From: a bacterium
GTDB lineage: Bacteria; Ratteibacteria; UBA8468; B48-G9; JAFGKM01
Reading direction: 5' to 3'
DNA length: 18,595 nt
NCBI GenBank assembly: GCA_035370465.1
Contig: DAOOVW010000031.1
Coordinates: 1-18,595 of the forward strand
Both the position numbers and the translations under genes were made by a program. Positions 1-7,085 of the stretch are shown here, piece after piece. The notes beneath the pieces are model-generated. The model saw nothing but the letters and a program-made list of their open reading frames with translations. It made no database searches and was not told the origin of the DNA. Each line of letters opens with the position of its first letter. Position 1 is the first letter of the stretch.

Positions 1-498
1 AATATCGGCCCTTTTAAATAGACATTTTTTTATCACCCTTGTCATATACAATAAAGAATACTTATATTTGGTCTGATACTTAGACAAAAGCAAATAATAA
101 ATCATTGCAGTCCATATTTGGGTTAAAACCGCATTTTTAGTTGTCCCTAAAAATGTTTTTATTTTAAGATTTTGTTTTATCCATTTGAAAAATATCTCTA
201 TTTCCCACCTTGTTTTATAAATCTGACTTATTGTATAGGATGATAAGTGGAAGATCTACATTTACTAACCCAATATGATACCACGCATTCTGATGCATCT
301 TTAATCCCGTCTCTATATCCCGCAAACTTTTCTTCCCTGTTATGTGTGCATATAAATTTACCAATAATTGATTCCATGTTGTAAAATGTTTGGTATATCT
401 ATTCACTTGTTCTTTCTTTACTTCCTTATCAAATTCATATCTTGGCAACATATTTAGCATCTGATTAAAATTGTGTTAATATATTTTATACCGAACAT
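1..498 (-). pseudogene. IS4-family transposase remnant (DUF4372-type N-terminus), internally deleted
   Basis: On the minus strand, 460 to about 256 encodes the start of an IS4-family transposase, with FDKEVKK, KHFTTWNQL and GKKSLRDIE as in DUF4372-type N-terminal regions. From about 255 to the left edge a different frame, open without stops, encodes the C-terminal catalytic block: YKTRWEIEIFFKWIK fits the IS4 signature Y-(2)-R-(3)-E-(6)-K and is followed by KNAVLTQIW. The two parts are fused out of frame near 253-262, so some 200 residues with the first two catalytic aspartates are missing. The ATG at 496-498 is in a third frame. Adding one T to the T-run near 470 would join it (NTIFNQM) to the N-terminal part, so a second frameshift is likely. 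The element runs off the window. It is non-functional and only the family call is firm. Confidence 0.85.
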
Positions 499-641
499 CC
501 TTTTTAGCAGGTAATGTTTATTTCTTATTTTACCTTATTTTAGGAGGTCAGTTCTAAAAAACTTACTTAAATTTTTATTGGACAGTAATGAAAAACCATA
601 GCCAATTTTTGCAGAATCTCATGTAACGAAAGGAGAGAAAA
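499..641. other. Intergenic region between IS remnant and oxidoreductase cluster
   Basis: This AT-rich stretch separates the broken transposase from the first Gfo gene. It holds an AAAGGAGAG Shine-Dalgarno just before the ATG at 642. A TTGGAC hexamer at 578-583 could be a -35 element, but no good -10 follows at 16-18 bases. The outer end of the insertion sequence probably lies here, but the partner end is outside the window, so terminal repeats cannot be tested. I see no gene. Confidence 0.5.
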
Positions 642-1595
642 ATGGTAAAAGTATGTATTATTGGAGCAGGTGGTGAGGCAAATTTAGTTCATTATCCTTC
701 TCTTACAAAGATGGAGAATGTTGAAATTGTGGGTATATGCGATTTGAATCAGGAACGATTGAGACAGACATCCGAAAAATATAAAATTTCCAATATTTAT
801 ACTGATTATAAAAAAATGTTAGAAGAAAAAAATCCCGATGCTGTTTATATAATTGTTCCTCCTCATTATCTATATGATATTGTTATGCCCTGCTTAGATA
901 GAGGATTTAATATTTTTACAGAAAAACCATTGGGAATGACAGCAGAACAGGCAAGACAAATGGCAAAATTAGCAGAAAGAAAAGGTGTTTTAACAATGGT
1001 TGGTTTTAACAGAAGATTTGCGCCTTTAATTGTTGAAGGAAAGAAAAGAATAAAAGAAAGAGGAGAAGTTGTATTAGCTGAGGCAAGATTTTTTCAGAAT
1101 TATTTAGATAGACCTCTTGATTATAACGGTGCGATTGATGTTTTAACATATTTTGTTATTCATTCAGTTGACCTTTTAAGATATATTGGAGGTGAAGTAA
1201 AACAGGTTAAAAGTATGGTTAAGGGGGTATTTGCGGACTATAACAACATTTTTTGTGCTTTATTTGAATTTTCTTCAGGAGCAATTGGGACTTTGTCAGC
1301 AGACTGGGCAAGTGGAAAAAGAGTTTGTTCCATAGCAATACATGGTAAAGGAATTGCTGCTTTTATTGAACATGAGAAACAAGCAATAATTTATTCTGAT
1401 GGAAAAGAAGATGGAGAATGTATAGATGTAAAAGAGTTCACAGGAAAAAAAGAATTTTTTGAAATTGCGGGTTTTTTAGATGAGCATAAATATTTTATAG
1501 AATGTATGGAGAAGAAAGAATTACCAGAAACAAATTTTTCTGATGCTGTTAAAACAATGGAACTTATTGAGAGAATATACAGAAACACTATTTAG
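642..1595 (+). CDS. Gfo/Idh/MocA family NAD(P)-dependent oxidoreductase (first of four)
   Basis: A cytoplasmic dehydrogenase of 317 residues, predicted to oxidise or reduce a sugar, sugar acid or cyclitol with NAD(P). The N-terminal Rossmann fold (about 1-120) opens with VCIIGAGGEAN, a variant of the family's GxGxxG loop. It is followed by the acidic residue after the second strand (ICDLN) and the family EKP motif at 94-96 (Lys95 catalytic). The C-terminal sheet domain carries D166 and H174 in a DxxxxxxxHxxD arrangement that supplies the active-site His and Asp. Length is slightly below the usual 330-390. AAAGGAGAG sits 5-12 bases before the ATG and fixes the start. It begins a same-strand run of six oxidoreductase genes. 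Only 1 of its 15 Arg codons is CGN, like the rest of the genome but unlike genes from 2910 on. The substrate cannot be read from sequence. Confidence 0.9.
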   Translation: MVKVCIIGAGGEANLVHYPSLTKMENVEIVGICDLNQERLRQTSEKYKISNIYTDYKKMLEEKNPDAVYIIVPPHYLYDIVMPCLDRGFNIFTEKPLGMTAEQARQMAKLAERKGVLTMVGFNRRFAPLIVEGKKRIKERGEVVLAEARFFQNYLDRPLDYNGAIDVLTYFVIHSVDLLRYIGGEVKQVKSMVKGVFADYNNIFCALFEFSSGAIGTLSADWASGKRVCSIAIHGKGIAAFIEHEKQAIIYSDGKEDGECIDVKEFTGKKEFFEIAGFLDEHKYFIECMEKKELPETNFSDAVKTMELIERIYRNTI

Positions 1596-1652
1596 TTCTT
1601 ACTTTGTTTTGAATTTATATTTTTCAAGAAAAAATAAAAAAAGAAGAAAAAA

Positions 1653-2813
1653 ATGGATAGAATAAAAATTGGGGTGATTGGTGTTGGAGTAATGGGATAT
1701 GCACACTGTTTAAGTGTGAAAGAAATTGAAGAAAGTGAATTAACATGTGTATCTGATGCTGCGGAAGGACTTGCAAGGAAAAGAGGAGAAGAATTTGGAG
1801 TTAAGTATTTTACTGATTACAAGGAATTGATAACAAGTGGTCTTTGTGATGCAGTTATTGTTGCAACACCCCATTGGTTTCATCCAGAAGTATCTATTTT
1901 TGCTTTTGAAAATGGATTGCATGTTTTAAGTGAAAAACCAATTGCAGTCACTGTTTCTGCTGCTGATAAAATGATTGAGTCGGCAGAAAAAAATAATAGA
2001 GTTTTTGCAGTTATGTTTCAAAAAAGAACGAAATATTTTGTAAGAAAAGCAAAGGAAATAGTGGATAGCGGAAAAATTGGAGAAATTATAAGGACAGTCT
2101 GTATTGACCCGTGGTATAGAACTCAGGAATATTATGATAAAGATATCTGGCGTGGTACCTGGGTTGGAGAAGGTGGCGGTGTCTTACTAACACAGGCACC
2201 TCACATGATTGATATTTTTACTCATTTAGCGGGACTACCCTGTAAAATTGAAGCAAAAACAAGAACAAAACTGCATAATATAGAAGTGGAAGATGAAGTA
2301 TCTGCATTTTTAGAATATCAAAATGGTGCATGGGGATATTATTACACTTCTACATGTGAACCAATTGGTTATTATTATAACTGGGAACCAGTTGGCCCTT
2401 TTTATTTAGAGGTCTCTGGTGATAAAGGGAAAATTGTTATAAGAGGGGACCAGATTGCTTTTTACAATTATGAGGCCCCACTCTATGAAACTTCAATGGA
2501 AGAATTTACTAAAAAAATTCCAAATATATGGGAATTATCAACAACACCCCTGAAATTAGAAGAAGGACAAATTGTTCCTACTTCAAACTTTCAAACAGGG
2601 CATAAAGAAATAATAAGGAACTTTGTCAGGAGTATCCTTTATAATGAAAAACTTATTACACCAGGAAAAGAAGGACTGAAAACAATTGAATTTATGAATG
2701 CATGTCTTTTATCAGGAAAGAAAAATAAAGTTGTAAATATCCCTGTTGATAGAAAAGAATATGATGATTTAATGGAAGAACTGAAAAAAACTTCAAAGGC
2801 AAAAAATTTATAG
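1653..2813 (+). CDS. Gfo/Idh/MocA family NAD(P)-dependent oxidoreductase (second of four)
   Basis: A full-size family member of 386 residues. A canonical GVGVMG nucleotide loop lies at 10-15, EKP at 94-96, and a GGG-x7-H-x2-D block at 174-187 (His184, Asp187), the usual C-terminal active-site helix. Aromatic-rich segments (YYYTS, GYYYNWEP around 235-255) in the substrate domain suggest a carbohydrate-type ligand, which is inference. It lies 57 bases after the first Gfo gene, and its Shine-Dalgarno is poor (AAGAAGAAAA only), so it may depend on upstream translation. The two share only family-level similarity, so they are not a recent tandem duplication. 1 of 14 Arg codons is CGN, as in the first gene. 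The lysine-rich tail is ordinary. The substrate is unknown. Confidence 0.9.
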   Translation: MDRIKIGVIGVGVMGYAHCLSVKEIEESELTCVSDAAEGLARKRGEEFGVKYFTDYKELITSGLCDAVIVATPHWFHPEVSIFAFENGLHVLSEKPIAVTVSAADKMIESAEKNNRVFAVMFQKRTKYFVRKAKEIVDSGKIGEIIRTVCIDPWYRTQEYYDKDIWRGTWVGEGGGVLLTQAPHMIDIFTHLAGLPCKIEAKTRTKLHNIEVEDEVSAFLEYQNGAWGYYYTSTCEPIGYYYNWEPVGPFYLEVSGDKGKIVIRGDQIAFYNYEAPLYETSMEEFTKKIPNIWELSTTPLKLEEGQIVPTSNFQTGHKEIIRNFVRSILYNEKLITPGKEGLKTIEFMNACLLSGKKNKVVNIPVDRKEYDDLMEELKKTSKAKNL

Positions 2814-2895
2814 TAATAAATAGCAATTTAAAAATGTTTAAAGAAATAATAAATGAAGTTATGTATTATGGAAAAGAATAGCAGGTTAGGATATA

Positions 2896-2901
2896 GGGAG
2901 G
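2896..2901 (+). promoter_or_regulatory. Shine-Dalgarno deciding the start of the third Gfo gene
   Basis: GGGAGG lies 8 bases before the ATG at 2910 and points to that codon. The upstream in-frame ATG at 2853 has no comparable site, and its 19 extra residues precede the Rossmann strand where family members normally begin. Confidence 0.75.
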
Positions 2902-2909
2902 AAGGGATA

Positions 2910-3890
2910 ATGAAAAAAATTAGAATCGGACAGATTGGTATGAGCCATGAGCATGCTTCAGCAAAAATGATGACATTGCGGCAACTCACAGATTATTATG
3001 AGGTAGTTGGTATAGTGGATGACCTGAATTATAATGCACCTAAATATCCTGGTATGGATATGGAATGTTATGCAGGTATAAGACGTATGAGTGAGGAAGA
3101 ACTTTTCAATGTTAAGGGACTTCAGGCTGTTGCTGTAGAAACTGCAAATACTGAATTGGTTCCTACTGCCATACGTTGCATGAAAAGAGGATTGCATATG
3201 CATCTGGATAAGCCTGGTGGAGAAATTATGGAACCGTTTACAGAATTGATAGAGGGTTGTAAGAGAAAAAATCTTGCTATTCAACTTGGTTATATGTACA
3301 GAGTTAATCCAGCAATAAAATTCTGTTTTAAAGCAGTAAGGGAAGGATGGTTGGGAGAAATTTTTGAAATCCATGCGATTATGAATCGTTTTGATGACGA
3401 GAATTACCGTAAGTATTTATCTAATTTCAAAGGTGGTGCTATGTTTAATTTTGGATGTCATCTTATTGATTTAGTTATTAGTATAATGGGACGTCCTGAA
3501 AATGTTGTGTCTTTTCAGAAAAGTACTGCTGATGATGGACTAAATGATAATGGGCTGGCTGTTCTGGAATATTCAAGAGCAACTGCAACTGTCAATTCTG
3601 CTATTACTGAGGTAGATGGTTTTAAATATCGCCGTTTTATTGTATGTGGAACTAAAGGGACGGTTGAAATCTGTCCTCTGGAACATTCTGCTGACCTGTA
3701 CCGTATTGAACCATTATATGCAAGATTAACACTCCTTGAAGATAACTCAGAATATTCGGCAGGAACTCATAAGGTTAATGTAGGAGTAATGAATGGTAGA
3801 TATGAAAACCAATTAATTGAATTAGCACATATTATCAATGGAGAAATTTCCAATCCCTATACATACGAGCATGAACTTCTGGTACAATAA
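2910..3890 (+). CDS. Gfo/Idh/MocA family oxidoreductase (third), C-terminus cut by an in-frame stop
   Basis: A Rossmann oxidoreductase of 326 residues with the IGQIGMSHEHA start seen in a Gfo subgroup that replaces the classic GxGxxG loop by G-x-S-H-x-H. DKP (100-102) stands where EKP is usual. A GYMYRVNP segment follows, then GGAMFNFGCHLIDLV with His184 and Asp187. I chose ATG 2910 over 2853 because of the GGGAGG site and the fit to the family N-terminus. The reading frame stops at TAA 3888-3890 after YEHELLVQ, but the same frame continues with VLLAAAGYTEWQ to a second TAA at 3927-3929. That stretch looks like the normal terminal helix of this subgroup, so the gene seems to carry a nonsense mutation removing 13 codons. 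Both catalytic domains are intact, so activity may survive. 9 of 18 Arg codons are CGN, unlike the two preceding genes. Confidence 0.85.
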   Translation: MKKIRIGQIGMSHEHASAKMMTLRQLTDYYEVVGIVDDLNYNAPKYPGMDMECYAGIRRMSEEELFNVKGLQAVAVETANTELVPTAIRCMKRGLHMHLDKPGGEIMEPFTELIEGCKRKNLAIQLGYMYRVNPAIKFCFKAVREGWLGEIFEIHAIMNRFDDENYRKYLSNFKGGAMFNFGCHLIDLVISIMGRPENVVSFQKSTADDGLNDNGLAVLEYSRATATVNSAITEVDGFKYRRFIVCGTKGTVEICPLEHSADLYRIEPLYARLTLLEDNSEYSAGTHKVNVGVMNGRYENQLIELAHIINGEISNPYTYEHELLVQ

Positions 3891-3929
3891 GTTTTACTTG
3901 CTGCTGCTGGATACACTGAATGGCAATAA
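3888..3929 (+). other. In-frame extension of the third Gfo gene beyond its stop
   Basis: After the TAA at 3888-3890 the same frame reads VLLAAAGYTEWQ and then TAA at 3927-3929. The segment is amphipathic, alanine-rich and continues the terminal helix begun by YEHELLVQ. It overlaps the start region of the fourth Gfo gene, whose spurious upstream ATG (3920) lies within it. It is most easily read as the former C-terminus. Readthrough or a sequencing error is possible. Confidence 0.55.
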
Positions 3930-3943
3930 AAAAATTGATTTAT

Positions 3944-3949
3944 AGGAGA
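3944..3949 (+). promoter_or_regulatory. Shine-Dalgarno deciding the start of the fourth Gfo gene
   Basis: AGGAGA lies 9 bases before ATG 3959 and favours it over the in-frame ATG at 3920, which has no such site and sits inside the former coding tail of the preceding gene. Confidence 0.7.
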
Positions 3950-3958
3950 AAATATAAG

Positions 3959-5140
3959 ATGAAAAAGATCCAAAAAAGTAAAAGGACAATTTTGAATGTT
4001 CCTTCTGTAAAAAAATGGCGTATAGGAGTGGTAGGATATTATAGTTGTTCAGGATTAGGTGGTCATGGTCTACATTTAGCGTTTTCTGGATTACCTGGAG
4101 TTGAAATTGTATCAGTAGCAGACCCCGATGAGACAGGACGTAATATGCTTCAGAAAGAAACAGGAGCAAAAAATAGTTATAGTGATTGGTCTTATCTTAT
4201 TCAACATGATAAACCAGATGTAGTTTGTGTATGTTCTCGTCTACCTTCACAGCATACGGATGTTGTTGTTGCAGCAGCAGAGGCAGGTTGTCATATATAT
4301 TGTGAAAAGCCATTTGCTCAAACATTAGAAGATGCAGATAAAATGATAAATGCGGCTGCTTCTAATAATGTTCTGATAGTAGTTGCACATTTGGGTAGGT
4401 ATGCTCCAATGTATCAGGTTGCCAGGGAAATGATTCAAAAAGGAGATATTGGGCGACCACTTTCAGTATATTGCAGAGGAAAGGAAGATGAACGGGGAGG
4501 TGGTGAAGATATGATGGTTTTAGGAACACATTTATTTGATATGTCTTGTTTTTTCTTCGGATACCCTGAGTGGATTTTTGGTAATATAACAGTAAAAGGT
4601 CGGAAAATGACACTAAATGATGTGACTGAACCTAAAGAGCCAATAGGACCAGTTGCAGGTGATGAAATAGTATCTCTTTTTGGATTTTCCAATAGTGTGC
4701 GTGGTTATTTTGAAAGTAGAAGGGGCCTTTTTGATAAGAAAATAAGGCGTATGGGTATATCTGTTGCTGGTTCAGAAGCAATACTTGCTATGCGATTTGA
4801 TGCAAAACCCAGATTATATATAAGTACTGACAGACGTCCTTTTGAAAAACCAGGAGATTTTGATGAAATTGATATTCCTTCTGTGCTTGAAATTCCAGGG
4901 ACCCAGCCGTTAAGTTTATCAGTTAGCGACCCAGAAAACGATATGCCTTTTACTTACTGTAATCGTTATGCTGCGGTTGATTTACTTTGTGCAATAGTGG
5001 AAGGACGGGAACCTATATCAAGTGGAAAAGATGCAAGATGGGCATTAGAAATGATTTTTGGGGTTTATACATCCCATTTAGCAGGTAAATCTGTTGATTT
5101 CCCTTTACCGAACAGAAAGCATCCTTTAACAAGAAAATAG
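3959..5140 (+). CDS. Gfo/Idh/MocA family oxidoreductase (fourth of four)
   Basis: A 393-residue dehydrogenase with a short basic N-terminal extension (about 1-19) before WRIGVVGYYSCSG, a Rossmann strand whose glycine loop is enlarged (GYYSCSGLGGHG) compared with the family. EKP lies at 116-118, and the second domain holds GGGED (180-184), His191 and Asp194 in the pattern GGGxDxxxxGTHxxD. I see no signal peptide or twin-arginine motif, so it is cytoplasmic. The downstream PIGPVAGDEIVSLF segment is part of the substrate sheet. The start is set by AGGAGA; the alternative ATG at 3920 would add 13 unlikely residues. 12 of 24 Arg codons are CGN, matching the third Gfo gene and contrasting with the first two. 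It probably acts with its neighbours in one sugar-oxidation route. The substrate is unassigned. Confidence 0.9.
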   Translation: MKKIQKSKRTILNVPSVKKWRIGVVGYYSCSGLGGHGLHLAFSGLPGVEIVSVADPDETGRNMLQKETGAKNSYSDWSYLIQHDKPDVVCVCSRLPSQHTDVVVAAAEAGCHIYCEKPFAQTLEDADKMINAAASNNVLIVVAHLGRYAPMYQVAREMIQKGDIGRPLSVYCRGKEDERGGGEDMMVLGTHLFDMSCFFFGYPEWIFGNITVKGRKMTLNDVTEPKEPIGPVAGDEIVSLFGFSNSVRGYFESRRGLFDKKIRRMGISVAGSEAILAMRFDAKPRLYISTDRRPFEKPGDFDEIDIPSVLEIPGTQPLSLSVSDPENDMPFTYCNRYAAVDLLCAIVEGREPISSGKDARWALEMIFGVYTSHLAGKSVDFPLPNRKHPLTRK

Positions 5141-5182
5141 TTTAAAAATATATCAACAAATGATAAAAAAGGAGAAAATTTT

Positions 5183-5929
5183 ATGAAACTAAAAGATGAA
5201 GTAGCAATAGTTACTGGTGCAGCAGGATATATTGGTAGTACAACTGCTAAAAAATTAGCATCTGAAGGTGCTAATATAGTAGTATGTGACATGAATATTG
5301 ATGGTTCACAACGGGTAGTTGAAGATATTATCAGTAAAGGTGGTAAAGCAACAGCAATACAATTAGATGTAACCAATACAGATAGTATTGAAAATATGGT
5401 TAAATGTGTAATTGAGAAATATGGTCATATAGATATATTAATTAATGTGGCGGGAGGTAGTGAGAGAGGAAGAAATGCACCAGTGCATAATTTAAAAGAG
5501 GAAGTAATTAGAGAAACCATTGCTGTAAATCTATTAGGAGTTATTTTTTGTTCTCGTGCTGTAGTTGGTTATATGATAGAAAGAAAAAAGGGAAAAATTG
5601 TAAGCGTAGCATCTGTTCTTGGTTTAAGAGGAAAGAGGAACTTTTCATCATATTCTGCTGCCAAGGCAGGTGTTATTGTTTTCTCAAAAACTCTGGCTAT
5701 GGAAGTAGGTCCTTACAATATCAATGTTAACTGTGTTTCCCCGGGAAATATACCTCGTCCGGGAGAACCAAATGCTCATATTCCTACAAAAAATTATTTT
5801 GGTCGTATTCCAACAGCGGATTGTGTTGCGAACCTTATTTATTTTTTAGTATCTGACGAGGCCGATTTTATTACTGGGCAGAACTATATCGTGGATGGGG
5901 GAGAAACTTTGGGGTTGAAAGGTGCTTAA
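5183..5929 (+). CDS. Short-chain dehydrogenase/reductase (classical SDR, FabG-like fold)
   Basis: An NAD(P)(H)-dependent oxidoreductase of 248 residues, the usual size for classical SDRs. It has the nucleotide motif TGAAGYIG (11-18), LDV (61-63), a modified NVAG (88-91, normally NNAG), N116, a Ser144-Tyr157-x3-Lys161 catalytic set (SSYSAAK), a PG turn at 187-188 and a C-terminal ITGQNYIVDGG. D36 after the second strand (VVCDMN) suggests preference for NAD(H), which is inference. AAAGGAGAAA precedes the ATG by about 7 bases. It is 42 bases after the fourth Gfo gene and is likely co-transcribed. In this context it is more plausibly a sugar or polyol dehydrogenase than the fatty-acid FabG, since no fab genes are near. 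Confidence 0.92.
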   Translation: MKLKDEVAIVTGAAGYIGSTTAKKLASEGANIVVCDMNIDGSQRVVEDIISKGGKATAIQLDVTNTDSIENMVKCVIEKYGHIDILINVAGGSERGRNAPVHNLKEEVIRETIAVNLLGVIFCSRAVVGYMIERKKGKIVSVASVLGLRGKRNFSSYSAAKAGVIVFSKTLAMEVGPYNINVNCVSPGNIPRPGEPNAHIPTKNYFGRIPTADCVANLIYFLVSDEADFITGQNYIVDGGETLGLKGA

Positions 5930-6015
5930 ATTTTACCTGAGGAACATATTTTTTCGAAATAATTTCTAATTCTAAATAATAAATATTTTTGAGAGTACAC
6001 AGAGTGGGGATCAAA

Positions 6016-6975
6016 ATGCGTGCAATCTTAGTTGATAAGAATAAAGAGCTTGTTTGCAAAGATATTCCGGAACCAGAAGTTAAAGATAATGAAGTTTTAA
6101 TTGAAGTTCATGCTATTGGTATAAACAGAGCTGACTTAATGCAAAGGGATGGAGAATATCCTTCTCCAGCAGGATGGCCAGATATAATGGGTCTTGAGGT
6201 AGCAGGTATTGTTCTTAGTGCTCCATCACAAAGTAGATGGAAGAAGGGTGATAAAGTTTGTGCATTACTTGGTGGTGGGGGTTATGCAGAAAAAGTATCT
6301 GTTCCTGTAAATATGGTTTTGCCTGTTCCAGAGGGATTATCTATGGCACAAGCATCCGCAATACCAGAAATTTTTGCAACTTCATGGCTCAATCTTTGTA
6401 TAGAAGGTAAAATGAAGCATGGTGAAACTGTCCTTATTCAATCAGGAGCAAGTGGAGTTGGTACTGCTGCAATTCAAATTGTTAAAGCATTTGGGGGAAA
6501 AGTTATAACTACTGTGGGTTCGGATAAAAAAGTTGAGTTTGTTCGTAGTATAGGAGCAGACATAATTGTTAACAGAGAAAAAGAAGACCTTTTATCTGTA
6601 CTTGAAAAATATCCTGTGGATATATCGCTTGATTGTATAGCAGGTCCTTCTTTGGGTAAATGTATAGAGAAAATGGCACAGGGTGGTCGTTGGATAGTTA
6701 TTGCTACTCTGGGTGGAATAATGACAGAAATCAATATGAACATATTTTTTAAAAAAGGAATTAGAATTATTGGCAGTACTCTTAGAAATAAATCTACTGA
6801 AATGAAAGGAAAAATACTTGCTGATATGGAATCTGCACTCTGGCCTAAGTTTTCATCTGGTGATATTAAACCTGTAATTTATAAGATACTGCCAATAGAC
6901 CAGGTATCTGAAGCCCATGCAATATTAGAGCGTCGGGAAAATCTTGGTAAAGTAGTCCTTACTATTTCTGAATAA
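6016..6975 (+). CDS. Zinc-free medium-chain reductase, quinone oxidoreductase/PIG3-like
   Basis: An NAD(P)H-dependent reductase of the quinone oxidoreductase branch of the MDR superfamily, 319 residues. The GroES-like N-terminal domain has GINRADLMQRDGEYP and PDIMGLEVAGIV, typical of PIG3-type members. There are no zinc-binding cysteines. The Rossmann domain begins at about 130 with the nucleotide loop SGASGVGTAAIQI. ATG 6016 is chosen because MRAILV is the normal beginning and GGGGA lies 6 bases upstream; a TTG at 5989 would add nine residues without a ribosome site. It follows the SDR after 86 bases and closes the oxidoreductase cluster. It might reduce an enone produced by beta-elimination from a keto-sugar, which is inference. 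5 of 11 Arg codons are CGN. Confidence 0.9.
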   Translation: MRAILVDKNKELVCKDIPEPEVKDNEVLIEVHAIGINRADLMQRDGEYPSPAGWPDIMGLEVAGIVLSAPSQSRWKKGDKVCALLGGGGYAEKVSVPVNMVLPVPEGLSMAQASAIPEIFATSWLNLCIEGKMKHGETVLIQSGASGVGTAAIQIVKAFGGKVITTVGSDKKVEFVRSIGADIIVNREKEDLLSVLEKYPVDISLDCIAGPSLGKCIEKMAQGGRWIVIATLGGIMTEINMNIFFKKGIRIIGSTLRNKSTEMKGKILADMESALWPKFSSGDIKPVIYKILPIDQVSEAHAILERRENLGKVVLTISE

Positions 6976-7019
6976 CTTTTAGTATGTGTATTTTATTTAT
7001 GTACTGTTGTAAAATTATA

Positions 7020-7052
7020 TAGGATATTGAAACGAATAGAGGGAATATCCTA
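7020..7052. repeat. 9-bp perfect inverted repeat between converging genes
   Basis: TAGGATATT (7020-7028) and AATATCCTA (7044-7052) are perfect reverse complements around a 15-base purine-rich loop. The repeat lies between the 3' ends of the reductase and clpB, where a bidirectional terminator would be expected, but no T-tract follows on either strand. A Rho-independent terminator is therefore not shown; it could be an RNA-stability hairpin or a chance repeat. Confidence 0.45.
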
Positions 7053-7085
7053 CTGCCCGGTATAAAATGTAAAAGCCCAAAAATA

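Noticed and set aside
578..591. TTGGACAGTAATG as a possible terminal inverted repeat of the IS remnant or an outward -35 element
   Set aside because: The other end of the element is outside the window, so no inverted match can be made, and no -10 lies at proper spacing.
2958..3374. 138-residue minus-strand open frame opposite the third Gfo gene
   Set aside because: It is an antisense shadow of a protein with clear family motifs; no ribosome site or recognisable domain.
5989..6015. TTG start giving a nine-residue longer reductase
   Set aside because: No ribosome site precedes it, and the family begins at MRAI-like sequences matching ATG 6016.
7026..7033. ATTGAAAC, the common 3' end of many CRISPR repeats
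   Set aside because: It occurs once, with no spaced copies nearby and no cas genes. It is part of the loop side of the 9-bp inverted repeat.
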